A stretch of 64,000 nt of DNA from NCBI RefSeq assembly GCF_964355755.1, contig NC_092671.1, positions 7,575,001 through 7,639,000 on the forward strand. Direction: 5' to 3'. Origin of the DNA: Antedon mediterranea. Taxonomy: Eukaryota > Echinodermata > Crinoidea > Comatulida > Antedonidae. Below, piece after piece: positions 42,563 through 54,238 of this stretch. Each line of letters begins with the position of its first letter. The first letter of the stretch is position 1. The translations under genes were made by a program, and so were the position numbers. The notes under the pieces were generated by a model that was not told where the DNA came from, ran no database searches, and saw nothing but the letters and a program-made list of their open reading frames with translations.

Positions 42563-45500
42563 CTACAGTACTTTATGTATAAAAACTGCCATCTTCCATT
42601 GTTGGTCTCCTCCATCGAAGTTACCTCTTTGAATTAGTTCCCATTTCATCGAACGTTCTTTTTGTTTCATGTCATCTTCTAGTTGGTTGTTTGCATATGG
42701 TTCATACTCGTCTAACCATTGCTGTCTCAGCACGTTGACAATAACACCACCTGTAAATGTAAATTTAACACGGTATTCAATTTTACTCACAATAGCTTGT
42801 TTCATTGATATTTAACAGGCAGAAGTTAGAACGGGTGCATTATTATTTCGCCGTGGCAAAAGATTATTTTAATTTTTTTTTTTTTTTAAAGTGTTTTTTT
42901 TTTCTTTTTTTAAATTTATATAAGATATGAAAACAATAAAAAAAACAGTTGGCAAGTTAAAAGACCTATCTATAAAATCGTGTCATTGTACAACCAATAT
43001 AATTTATTTTTATTTATTTGCGCTTTTAAGAGTAACTGAAGCCTGGTTTCCATTAAAATCGCTACAGCGTTTCCATTAAAATCGCTACACGCGCAGATGT
43101 CGCCGACGCAATCGGGAAGGCTCACCCATCGCAGTCAAATCGGCAAAGTTCAACCGGACCATGTTCAACTTTGCCGATTTTGTCGGCGATGAATCGTATA
43201 CGCGCGGCGTACCAAAGAATATTTAGCGCTCGCGTACTAGATCCCCGATAAATTCTCAATTCTAGCGTTTCCATAGAATCGCTACGTTGACTTGTAGAAT
43301 TCAACAACAATACACAAATCCACTTTATTTGATTGCACTTTTATGGAATGAAGAGTAACGGCCTATACAATTGCCATCTACGATAACACATTATATCTAT
43401 AGAATTCAACCATTGACAATAGACACAATACCATACTTTATAATTATTGTTTACACTTTTAGAATAGTAAAATGAAGGTCAACTATACAACAGTAATAGG
43501 CTATACCTGGTTTAACTATGCGAATCCATTCATCGAAACAATCTGAATGAAGGTGGCCAGGGACAAAACCTCCAACGCATATAAGCCCGTCGTAACAATC
43601 TAGATGAAAACATAAAATTATATATTATCAGCCTGCACGATTTTTTAATTCACATTTTTGGTTGAATATGAAATTTGAATATCACATAATAGTTGTCGGT
43701 CTGTCGCCTGTGTGATTCAATTATTTTTTTAAAATTTCATACGCATCCAACAGCGAGTAACTATTTTATAATTGCTTATTTGATATGGGCGGCCATTAGG
43801 GCCAAAATAGACAAACGTTGCCGTACGAACAATTCCGCTCCCGTAAGGCAAACTAATGTCGTTAAAGACATAATTCCTCGAGTGACAAACAAATATTGCC
43901 GTACGGACACACAAACACATTGCCATATGAACAAATTGCCGTATGGTTAAATTGGCGTAAGGACAAAAATTGGCGTAAGGACAAAAATTGCCGTAAGGAC
44001 AAAAATTGGCGAAAGGACAAATTGGCGTACAGTCTAACTAAATATAAACGTTGAGGGCAGCATAGTATTTTAAAACCACGTGACTGAAACCACTCTGTGT
44101 CCAGTCCTGCCAGGTATATAAAATATACCAAATTGACTATTGAGAATTCTCAACTATTACCACAGTACGACTGTACGACGAAGTCTACTGGTATATTCGG
44201 ATAGCTAGGCTGATTTCCTTGTTAACTTAAGGGGTTCATTCATTTAATTACTGAATTCTGATTGGCATGGTAGTATGCCCTAAAGGAAATTTACTGGAAT
44301 CCCATTGGATGGTAAGGTGGTAGTAGGACCATGTCCATCCTATTGCAGTAATAAATAAAGTTGAGCCACCTGCGACCATTACAATGTCCTACCATGCTAA
44401 TGTAGGAGTGGGGAATTATGCTTACTACTGTTTCTTTCTTAATAATTTAGTACAATTATTAAGAATAAAGAATACACTTAACAATATAACAAATAACATT
44501 AATGTACGATGTAGTTTAACACTGTTCTTAACTATAGTCATTTTGGTATACTTGAGAACATTGATAAAGAATAGGATAAACTTAACAATATACAAAAAAT
44601 AAAATTAATGTACGATCCCGTTTAACACTGTTCTCAACTATAGTCATTTTGGTCTACTTGAGCACAGTGATAAAGAATAGGATAAACTTAATAAAATACA
44701 ACAAATAACATTAATGTACGATACCGTTTAACACTGTTCTCAACTATAGTCATTTTGGTATACTTGTCCAAGTCATATTCATCTAAAAGATAAATGCTGA
44801 GTAAACGGGACTAGTGGTCCTACTCTAACATCTGGACGACTAAGGAGGTACCGTACCCCAGTATAATCCAACTAAGTGACTACCAGGAGCAATTCGCCGT
44901 TTTCTCACAAATACAGTATCGAATTTCACTATAATATTAATAAATCGTAATTGAGTTACACTCAGATTTAAAAGATGAGGGCTGAGTAAACGGGACCAGT
45001 GGTCATACTCTAACTTTTACTGGACGACTAAGGAGGTACCCTAGTATAATCCCACCAAGTGACACCCAGGAGCAATCCGCCGTTTTCTCACAAATACAGT
45101 ATAAAATTCCACTATATATAAAAAATCGTAATTGAGTTACACTCAGATTTAAAAGATAAATGCTGAGTAAACGGGACCAGCAGTTCCACTCTAACTTATA
45201 CTGGACTAAGGAGGTACCCTAGTATAATCCCACCAAGCATGGATTAAGGAATATTATTCTATTCTTTAATCCATGCACCAAGTAACTCCCAGGAGCAATC
45301 CGCCGTTTTCTCACAAATACAGTATCAAATTTCACTATAATATTAAAAATCGTAATTGAGTTACACTCAGATTTAAAAGATGAGGGCTGAGTAAACGGGA
45401 CCAGTGGTCATACTCTAACTTTTACTGGACGACTAAAGAGGTACCCTAGAGTATAATCCCACCAAGTGACTCCCAGGAACAATCCGCCGTTTTCTCACAA

Positions 45501-47980
45501 ATACAGTATCAAATTTCACTATATATATAAAAAAACGTAATTGAGTTATTACACTCAGATTTAAAAGATAAATGCCGAGTAAAAACGGGACCAGCGGTCC
45601 TACTCTTACTTAGCCTATACTGGACGACTAAGGAGGTACCCTAGTATAATCCCACCAAGTGACTCCCAGGAGCAATCCGCCGTTTTCTCACAAATACAGT
45701 ATCAAATTTCACTATATATATAAAAAAACGTAATTGAGTTATTACACTCAGATTTAAAAGATAAATGCCGAGTAAAAACGGGACCAGCGGTCCTACTCTT
45801 ACTTAGCCTATACTGGACGACTAAGGAGGTACCCTAGTATAATCCCACCAAGTGACTCCCAGGAGCAATCCGCCGTTTTCTCACAAATACAGTATCAAAT
45901 TTCACTATATATATAAAAAAACGTAATTGAGTTATTACACTCAGATTTAAAAGATAAATGCCGAGTAAAAACGGGACCAGCGGTCCTACTCTTACTTAGC
46001 CTATACTGGACGACTAAGGAGGTACCCTAGTATAATCCCACCAAAGTGACTCCCAGGAGCAATCCGCCGTTTTCTCACAAATATTTATTTTCTAATACCA
46101 TAAAAACCATAAATAAGACATGGCTTGACACAGGCCTTCAATGATCGATTATGTTGTTAATCCCCAGGACTGGACACAGAGTGGTTTTAAAATACTATGC
46201 TGCCCTCAACGTTTATATGTAGTTAGACTGTACGCCAATTTTTGTCCTTACGTCAATTGTTGTCCTTACGGCAATTTTGTCCTTACGGCAATTTTTGTCC
46301 TTACGCCAATTTTTGTCCTTACGCCAATTTTTGTCCTTACGCCAATTTAACCATACGGCAATTTGTTCATATGGCAATGTGTGTGTGTGTCCGTACGGCA
46401 ATATTTGTTTGTCACTCGAGGAATTATGTCTTTAACGCCATTAGTTTGCCTTACGGGAGCGGAATTGTTCGTACGGCAAAGTTTGTCTATTTTGGCCCTA
46501 ATGGCCGCCCATAATTTGAGGGTTAGGAAGTGGAGTTGAAAGAGTCGTGAGTTATAACCCTGACACTAGGTCAGGATTGAACCCTTTGGATTGGAGGGCA
46601 AGCATGTTAACTACCAAGCAAGTGTGTGTGGAACTCTTTCATGGTTTTATGAACAATGTTATGTTATGAAGACACAATGCATAATACTTTCATAACAAAA
46701 CTGTCCTAAATAAATTAATAAATAAATTAATAAATAATAATAAATAAATTAATTCCAAGTTTCCAATGTAAACGATACTGGTACGAGTCCCGGTACGAGT
46801 ATACTAAGAACTTTGGATGAATGAAATTGTTGTGAAGTTGAATTTATCCTACTGCAACATACCTGACGCTATTTTAATAGTCTTGTCGTCAACCCAAACA
46901 CAAATTAGTTCATTCATGATATCCTTTCTGGCAGCTACATCTAAACTCTTCTGAGATGCATCCAACCCGTCAATGTTTCGATAACCGAGTTTAGAAAGCT
47001 ACAAATAACAGAATATACTTACCACGCACAGTACGTTAAAGACAATTAAATATTTAATTGATTGATTTCACAGACTCCCAGCATAACATAAGATAATTTG
47101 GCCAAGGACTCTTGAATAATGTATATATCATACTATAAATCTACTGTTTGTTAATAATTGTATAAAAGTATTTCCTATTTATGCAATTTTGTAAATTTAC
47201 AAAACCGTATTAACATATAGAGAAATGATTTCTGATTGGCCTTTTCGGATGTTCTGCTTAGCTCTGTATCATGAAAATTCCGTAATACAGTATCTCATGT
47301 TTTTCACATTTATCGCACAGTTGTATGTAATGTTTTAATAGGCCTAAACATACCTCACCCGCTACTCTCCCAGTACCACAAGCAAAATCCAGAATACGTG
47401 CATCGGTGTTTGGCAAGTAAGATGACAGTATACTTGCAGATTTTACTGGGCCATTGTAGCCACTACTTATTTGATTCTATGCAAAATATTGTTTAAATAC
47501 CAAGTTTAAAGAATAGTTTATAATTCGGATTGTATCTTTGGTTGTAAACTCAGTACTGTAGGCATGTAACAACTTAGAAATCGCCAAGAGTAGGCCTATT
47601 CTCATTTTTTAATTTTTTTTTCTAGTTATTTTTTGAGAGAATAATTATGTAGGTGTGAGTTGGGAAAATGGTTCTTATAGAAAAACGTGAAACAATAAAC
47701 AGTACACCCGGCGGGGTTGGAACCCATTGAGATTCAATCGTCCAGATTGGCTTTGGTAGACAATCTAAGAAGGTGAGGGTTATTGTGGTGAATAACTTAT
47801 CCATTTATTTATCCACTAGTTTGTCGTACAATATTTATATATATACTTATATGTTTATGTTCGTACCTCATCAAATGTTTCGGCCCATTCGTCGTAGAAT
47901 TTAACATTGTCTTCAGGCTCGGTAACTACTGACGTCACATGGTGTAGTTTTTCTTTTGCTTGAGACTGAGAGGTCATCAT
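42563..47980 (-). CDS. METTL27: METTL27-like SAM-dependent methyltransferase, gene A, five coding exons
   Basis: Minus-strand exons: 47867-47980, 47354-47476, 46863-46998, 43507-43599 and 42563-42750 (114+123+136+93+188 = 654 nt, 217 aa plus stop). All introns are GT-AG and the phases agree. The protein starts MMTSQSQAKEKLHHV, then KFYDEWAETFDE. SAM-binding motif I is ARILDFACGTGRVAGE (about 64-79), the acidic post-I motif is GLDASQKSLDVA (about 90-101), the motif IV region is CYDGLICVGGFVPGH (about 126-140), and KPGG lies near 153-156. This order matches METTL27 (WBSCR27), a small class I methyltransferase whose substrate I do not know. Human METTL27 is about 245 aa. A non-coding 5' exon is likely at about 48354. 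Intron 3 holds a 2.7-kb fold-back element. Gene B at 52060-54238 is a tandem duplicate of identical layout. Confidence 0.9.
43060..43285. repeat. MITE-like element with internal hairpin in gene A intron 4
   Basis: AAATCGGCAAAGTTCAAC and its near-complement GTTCAACTTTGCCGATTT flank eight bases at about 43137-43180. GCGTTTCCATTAAAATCGCTAC repeats near the left and TTTCCATAGAATCGCTAC near the right. It is GC-rich relative to the intron. Confidence 0.5.
44450..44775. repeat. 106-bp tandem repeat, three units, inside the fold-back element
   Basis: TTAATGTACGAT followed by GTTTAACACTGTTCT.AACTATAGTCATTTTGGT recurs at 44499, 44604 and 44711. Confidence 0.85.
44785..46085. repeat. About 193-bp tandem array, seven units, inside the fold-back element
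   Basis: Units share GAGTAAACGGGACCAG, GGAGGTACCCTAGTATAATC, CAGGAGCAATCCGCCGTTTT and ACTCAGATTTAAAAGAT. The last three units have an exact 193-bp spacing (landmark at 45621, 45814 and 46007) and are almost identical; earlier units are shorter or more diverged. Confidence 0.9.
46515..46640 (-). mobile_element. tRNA-derived SINE-like element
   Basis: On the minus strand, TTGCTTGGTAGTTAACATGC (A-box type) is followed about 30 bp on by GGGTTCAATCCTGACC (B-box type). It abuts the fold-back element and shares layout with 36048-36185. It lies in gene A intron 3. Confidence 0.55.
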
Positions 47981-48220
47981 TAGGACAATCAACGATAATG
48001 TCTAATCTAATTAGTAACCTATGTGTATGGGTATAATGATTAAATTAAAACAAAATAATATACTTATTTTACATTCTTCTCATGGTGTCGATGTGGAACT
48101 GTTGAATCACAGAATTTATTATTTAAATATTATTATAATTATTCTGCCTTATGTAGAACAAACCGGAAAAGGAATTCGTTTTTGCCAGTGGCTATCCGAC
48201 TCCTTAAATTGTTGAACCTT

Positions 48221-48790
48221 GACTCTTTTTTTTTGTACTGTGTATTGTGTCGACCTTGATTTATCAGGATGTGTCCAGTTGATAATTCTCGTCTATATTT
48301 TTTAATATAAATATATTTATTTTATAAAAAGAATAACAACATTTTAAACTTACCCTGGACTGAACGGTGCTCAGTAACAATTAGAATATAACTATTATAC
48401 TACTGTAACTTTAAGTGGGCTCACTCCGATCTACCGGGCACAGCTCCGCAAGCCGAATAGAAGCATTCACAGTGATTAATATCACAATCCTTCAGGAAAA
48501 ATATTTCACGCTTCAAATGTCAAATTAGAATGACAATTATAGGCCTACAATCATTGATTGAAGGCCTATTGTCATAGGCTACAATACAAATTTTTGATAT
48601 CGTTTTAATAGAATTATTATAGGGGATGCACAGGTATTTGGTATAATCAGTGGGCTCTAAAATAATACATATGTGTAATGCAAGTAGAGCAGATATCTTC
48701 AAAAGGGACACTGTATTGCCTGCTTTCAGTCACCTTTAGGGTAAAAGCTATTATTTTAACATCTCTCTTGTGTATAAAAAAAAACAAAAC
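48221..48790. repeat. 5'-flank segmental duplicate, copy 1 (partner 56590-57290)
   Basis: It shares GTCGACCTTGATT, AGGATGTGTCCAGTTGATA, TGAACGGTGCTCAGTAACAA, CTCCGATCTACCGGGCACAG and AAAAGGGACACTGTATTGCC with 56590-57290 in the same order. It marks the upstream part of the METTL27 duplication unit. Confidence 0.85.
48348..48475 (-). promoter_or_regulatory. Probable non-coding 5' exon and promoter of METTL27-like gene A
   Basis: On the minus strand, a segment ending TGAGCACCGTTCAGTCCAGG is followed by a GTAAGT donor at 48353-48348. The upstream block (GGAGCTGTGCCCGGTAGATC) is locally GC-rich. Near-copies occur at about 55930-55985 and 56793-56905, upstream of gene B, as expected if this is the duplicated promoter. 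The acceptor before the coding ATG is weak (AG near 47990-48005). Confidence 0.5.
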
Positions 48791-48829
48791 AGTGACTGAA
48801 GAGTTTTACTGGATGCTCTATTATCCATA

Positions 48830-49320
48830 TCAACATGGCGGCTGAAATAGAATATTTACAACTTTAATAACAATATATTTGGAATCCTCAGTATCACAAA
48901 CATAGGTACTGTATAGACATCATTTCTAACCTACTATGTTATTTATATGTCAAGTTATAAGCCAAAATACGTTTTAAATGGCGACCATCTTGAATTCCAA
49001 CATGGAGGCTGAAATTGAATATTTACAACTTTAATAACAATATATTTGGAATCCTCAGTATCACAAACATAGGTATAGAAACTATTTTTAACTTGCTATG
49101 TTAATTAAAAGTCAAATTATAAGCCAAAATACGTTTAAAATGGCGGCCATCTTGGATTTCAACATGGCGGCTGAAATAGAATATTTTCAACTTTAATAAC
49201 AATATAGTTGGAATCTTCACTATCACAAACATAGGTATAGACACCATTTTTAACTTGCTACGTCACAAGTCAAGTTATAAGCCAAAATAAGTCAGAAATG
49301 GCGGCCATTTTGTTTTTCAC
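48830..49320. repeat. About 160-bp tandem repeat, three units
   Basis: Units begin AACATGGCGGCTGAAATAGA (about 48834), recur at about 49000 and 49163, and share AACTTTAATAACAATATA, CACAAACATAGGTA and ATGGCG(G)CCAT. It lies between the two methyltransferase genes and is not open in frame. Confidence 0.85.
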
Positions 49321-51274
49321 ATTTTAAGGGTGAAGATCTAAAAATTGAGCTGGGTAAACAGCAAATTTGAATTCAGCACCCCAAAATTACCCTAAAACAC
49401 ATGTTTATTCGCTTTTAACACAAAATGCCTACAGCATTTCATTTTTCTCAAATCTGGACTAGTCTAAAAACAAGGAATTCTATTCAGAATGGAATGTGAT
49501 ATAGTGTATAAATAAAAGAGAGGAAAGCATAAAAAATGGGAAAAAGTAAAAAATATTATTTTAGCAATGTAAAATTGTATAATAACAGGCTAAAAACTCG
49601 AGAAAATATTATTACGACACAATACTTAGTATTCTAGTATGGTTTCTACCTTACTAGTTTTATTTACTGGTGCTATATTATGAGTTACAGTATATTTTAT
49701 TTTGTGATGTTGTAATGGCAATTGTGAACCTATATTATGTGATGTATATTTTTATATAACTTTTGTCTATTTTTTAAATGCTTTAACTTTTTATATATGT
49801 AAAATACTAAAAATAAGAAAAACAAAAAAAAACTTTAAAGCTGCAGAGATAGTTTTCTACTGAAACAAAATTGATATAGATTATTGTAACAATTGTAAAG
49901 AATGAAATAAAAGTGAGTGAATCTCACAAAAGACAAAACAAAATTGCACCATAAAGGTCAAAAGTTAAAAATGGTACTTCCTGTAATTTTTTTCAGAAAT
50001 ACTTTCTTAGAGTAAATATAATTGTTTATGTTCTGAACATTTTGAGCTAAAATTCAACTCTCTATGTCCAGTAATTTCAGAGATATTGAGTGTTTAAGCG
50101 AAAATGTCCGCCATTTTAAATTATGCAAATTAAGTGACCCAATTGAATCATTTTGCTTGATGCCCATCAAAAATTGAATTCGTATATGATGGGCAACCTG
50201 TATACCAAATTGGGTGTTTTTGGAAAAAACTGAACCAAAATATCCACATGCTAGTTATATTTAGTTGTTTATTGTGCTAATTTAAGGCCAACAAAAGATA
50301 TGTTAGTGTCACCATGGAGGTATTTTTTACCTCCATGGTGTCACGTCCTATTAGAGAAGCATGACTTTAAAAAAAAATATTTTTGTAAAATTTATTTATT
50401 GTTCATTCAATTTTCTATCAAACTCATCACGATCGTCATATGTTTCACGGTATATACACTGATACTGTAAAAAATACTGTAAAATCAAATCCTGCAGGTT
50501 AAACTATTTCTTTTTAGCTTACAAGATAATACAATTTAATTAGATTTACACAAATAATACATTTTTCATATGTATTTATTATCTAACATGACTTTTAAAT
50601 AATTAATAAGGAAGAAGGTTTAATTATCTATAAAATAAAGTATTTAATGAGTTACATCCGAAAATAGAGTACTGTACCTGTATCTTACTTAAATAGCTCC
50701 CTCAACTTCACAATTTCACTAAACAATATTAAATCCCTGCTACAAAGTACCCAAACGTAATTGTTAATAACTTATGTTTGCCTACTCACAAGCACATGTA
50801 GTTTATACATTATTTCTAGTATATATTGGGACAGTTTTTTTGCATATCTGAAAAAAAAAATAATTATGGCTTCTTGCCTTAATTAACATAATAAATATCG
50901 TATATCACAGATTTTGCTGATTTTTTTGCTAAAATTCTGCCTTTTTGCTTAAAAAAAGTAATTTAATTTCAATAAAGTTGAAATAAAAATATTTTATTGA
51001 ATAGATAATTTAATTAGCTATTAATCAACATTAATGTCAACAAAATACATCAAATATTTATTAAGTTATGAACAATAAAGTGCATCACTATAAAATGGCG
51101 GCCATTTTTGCCGCCATCTTGGATTTCAAGGTGGCCGCAGTAAATTTGCAACGGCACACCTCGTGATTATTGTGTCTAAGGGTATTAGCTAATAAAAAAA
51201 GTTGGTGTGCTGAGTGTGTAGAAACATGGCAATGGGACATGTTAACGAAGCATCATTTTGGCACTTGGACCTCC
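49321..51274. other. Intergenic AT-rich DNA between the METTL27-like genes
   Basis: No gene is recognised. Isolated ATGGCGGCCAT blocks at about 50110 and 51090-51130 resemble the tandem repeat at 48830-49320, so the whole stretch may be one decayed element. A hairpin lies at 50312-50343. Confidence 0.5.
50312..50343. repeat. 13-bp-arm perfect hairpin
   Basis: CACCATGGAGGTA and TACCTCCATGGTG flank a short T-rich loop, with one further mismatched extension into TGTCAC. It could be a transposon end or centre. Confidence 0.8.
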
Positions 51275-51645
51275 GCTTAATATATAAATTTACGTAAGGC
51301 CAAAATTCGGTAAATCGCCCGTTATTTCTAGAATGTTTACTCGATGGTATATAAAGCTAGTTAGAATCTCGGTACTGATTTTAACCACCTGATGTAACCC
51401 TGTTTACTAATTAAATTGAGTTAGATAATTAGTTATTGACAATTAAAACGAATTTAGGTTCAACGATTTGCCCCAAATAGGGGTGTTTTTCGATCGTGGT
51501 ATACACTGTCTAATGGATGTTCTCTTTAAAAATACCTGCACACAATAATACGAAGATGCTTCGCATTTTCCTATCTCCTCCTACGATAATTGTTTTTAAT
51601 AGCTGAAAACCGGTTGAACAGCTCGAGTACAGTATCATATTTTAA
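51275..51645 (-). repeat. Dispersed repeat, inverted partner of 32566-32945
   Basis: It is the reverse complement of 32566-32945 over about 370 bp with scattered differences. One end carries TATATAAATTTACGTAAGGC and the other AAAACCGGTTGAACAGCTCG. Confidence 0.85.
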
Positions 51646-52059
51646 CTGCCATTTGTCACTATACCTCCTCTATAAACCATAATAATTATTCTCTCGAAAA
51701 GCTAGGTCTAAGTCGAGGTGCATAATATGTTATTGCAACAATAAAAATATCTGTACATTTTGGATCCTCTATGCGCCCAAATACTTTTTTTTTTGTCGCT
51801 CGGTCTCCATATTAGCATTCACATCAAGTGTGTATGTATGCGTTCAAAATAAGCTTGTCGATAATCAAATCACCAATTTTTAACAATAATACTGAAAGTA
51901 GGCCTAAGTTTAAAAAATGCAAATTTTATTATATCTAAATATTATATTGTAGTCCTATAAAATATATACTTAGTATACTACACACAGTAATTAATTATAC
52001 AAAATACTACAGACAAGACAAAACATGCTTCATGAAAACATCGAGATATAAGGGAGAAT

Positions 52060-54238
52060 CTATAATACTTTATGAATAAACACTGCCATCGTCCATGTTT
52101 TATCTCCACCTCCTTCAAATTCATCTCTTTTAATTAGTTCCCATTTCATCGAACGCTCTAGTTTTTTCACGTCATCTTCTAATTGATTGTTTGCATATGG
52201 CGGATACTCGTCTATCCATTGTTGCCTCAATACGTTGACAATTATACCACCTTAAAATACAGAAATGGAAAATATGGTTTAGCGCAAGTGGAATTGTTCT
52301 ATTGAAGTTACCATACTCCTATGCCTAACAGCCGAACTAAATAAAAAAACGAAAAATCGTTAGGCCTACTGTACGAATAAAGTATACTATTATATTATAG
52401 AAACATTTTCTTCTGACGAAACTGTCTTCAAACGTAAGATATTAGTTATACTGGTTTACAGTCAATGAACCACCATATCATAGGCCTACCATTATTATAT
52501 TGTTACGTACTAATTGTGCTTTACCGTCAGTTGGGCAGTCAAGATAACTTACCTGGTTTAACTATCCGAATCCATTCATCAAAACAATCTGAATGAAGTT
52601 GGCCTGGCATAAAACCTCCAACGCACACAAGCCCATCGTAGCTATCTGGATGAAAACAGAAAACATGCAGATATAAGTTCACATTACAATTAGAATTTTA
52701 TATAATACTTCTTTTGGCAGGGTATCACGTCCTCGTCCTTCTGATGGGACGTTCAGAAGAGGCGTTATTGGCGGACGGGCCTATATCATGGTCGAATGTT
52801 TGGAGGGCTGTGTTTATGAATACGTTTCACAACGCATTTAATTAATAATTACTTGCAAAATGTGTAGATTATTGAGGCTATGTCTGGAAATAAACTTGTT
52901 CGCAGTCCGTCTAGGGTAGGCCTTACGTACGGCGGATACCTGGCATAACTGATCGGTTTACCTGAGGCTATTTTAAGGGTCTTGTCGTCAACCCAAACAC
53001 AAATTAGTTCATTCATGATATTCTTTTTGGCTGCTACATCTAAACTCTTCTGAGATGCATCCAACCCGTCGATGTTTCGATAACCGAGTTTGAAAAGCTA
53101 ATAACAAAATAGAATATTAAGAACAAAAATTAAAATATCGATATCTGGACAACCTTCCTGAATAGGCCTATCAACCCGGGCGGGGAAAAGATTACTGCAT
53201 TTGAGAAAATGGGGCACAATACTCATATTCCATCGGAAATAAGACCATGTTAGAAATAAGGTCACTGTTTTTTTAATTCTATAATAAAGAATAGAAAATT
53301 ATACCTGGATTGTTGGTAAAATAAGTATGTCCTTAATTTTGTTTTAATTTCATTTTTGAAGAACATTTATTAATTTCATTAATGGCAAAATAACAATACA
53401 TATAAAATAATTTATACATTTTAAAGACTATTTTTGGGATCCTGTATTAGAAAAAATTCAAATGCAGAATGCCAAAGAAATGTATTTGTCCAAAAGTAAA
53501 TTCATGTTGACATACATTTGTAAAGGGTCGTTCACACCTGTTCCGACACGGTTCCGGAACCGTGTCGGAACAGGTGTGAACGACTCTTAAGTATAATAAG
53601 GATTAAATAAACATACCTCACCCGCTACTCTCCCAGTACCACAAGCAAAATCCAGAATACGTGCATCAGTGTTTGCCAAGTAAGAGGAAAATATATTTGC
53701 AGCGTTTTCTGGGCCTTTGTATCCACTCCCGATTTGGACCTGTAAAATAGTGGTGTTGTAGAATAGCAATTGTAATGCAATTGTGATGCCTCCCAAATCG
53801 TTTGCTCTTAATTTCGCTAGTGGTGATGTATAGCCTTACTCCCAACTTTTCACCAGCAACGGAAGAAACTACAACAAATCTAGCATGTTTATCAGGTTAA
53901 TGATGATAACATAATCTGGCATTATTTGGCATACTACAGCCATTTTAACAAATTGACAAAAAATATACAATGACAAAATGTTCATCAGGATTAAAATAAA
54001 TGACAAATACAGATTTATTTGTTTAACAATAGCATGTGATCGGAGATTGAACCCGTATTCCGTACATCCGTTACGTGTGATCGAAAAACATAACGAAGTT
54101 CAGAATTTTCTTTTAAACATACCGTACCTCATCATACGTTTCAGCCCAGTCATCGTATATTTTCACTTTTCCGTCAGCGTCAGGAACATCTGAAGTTATG
54201 TTGTTCAGTTTTTCGCATGCTATATTTAGAAAGCTCAT
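52060..54238 (-). CDS. METTL27: METTL27-like SAM-dependent methyltransferase, gene B, five coding exons
   Basis: Minus-strand exons: 54128-54238, 53617-53739, 52962-53097, 52553-52645 and 52060-52250 (111+123+136+93+191 = 654 nt, 217 aa plus stop). GT-AG introns fall at the same positions and phases as in gene A. The start is MSFLNIACEKLNNIT, then YDDWAETYDE. Motif I is ARILDFACGTGRVAGE, post-I is GLDASQKSLDVA, the motif IV region is SYDGLVCVGGFMPGQ, and the end is MAVFIHKVL. Family and role are as for gene A: a class I methyltransferase with unknown substrate. Exons 3 and 4 are about 90% identical to gene A, while exon 1 is much more diverged. A minus-strand poly(A) signal is at about 51925-51930. 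The upstream acceptor TTCTTTCCAG near 54283 suggests a spliced 5' UTR. Confidence 0.9.
53527..53584. repeat. 58-bp perfect palindrome
   Basis: Two 29-bp arms meet with no spacer at GTTCC|GGAAC (centre 53555/53556). The outer parts read GTCGTTCACACCTGTTCCGA and its complement. It lies in gene B intron 2 and is absent from the same intron of gene A. Confidence 0.95.

Larger units (their letters stand above)
43784..46513. mobile_element. 2.73-kb fold-back transposon with long inverted repeats and 6-bp target duplication
   Basis: The inverted repeats are about 330-355 bp (43784-44112 and 46157-46513), starting TATGGGCGGCCATTAGGGCC. ATTTGA is present directly outside both ends (43778-43783 and 46514-46519). 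Near each inner end is a run of GGCGTAAGGACAAAAATT units, possibly protein-binding sites. The interior is two tandem arrays (about 106 bp x3 and about 193 bp x7) with no coding capacity. It sits in intron 3 of METTL27-like gene A and explains why that intron is 3263 bp against 316 bp in gene B. It is a non-autonomous element of unassigned superfamily. Confidence 0.9.

Noticed and set aside
43900-46400. Regular short repeats resembling a CRISPR array
   Set aside because: Units are contiguous tandem repeats without unique spacers, they sit inside inverted repeats of a transposon, and this is a eukaryotic genome.
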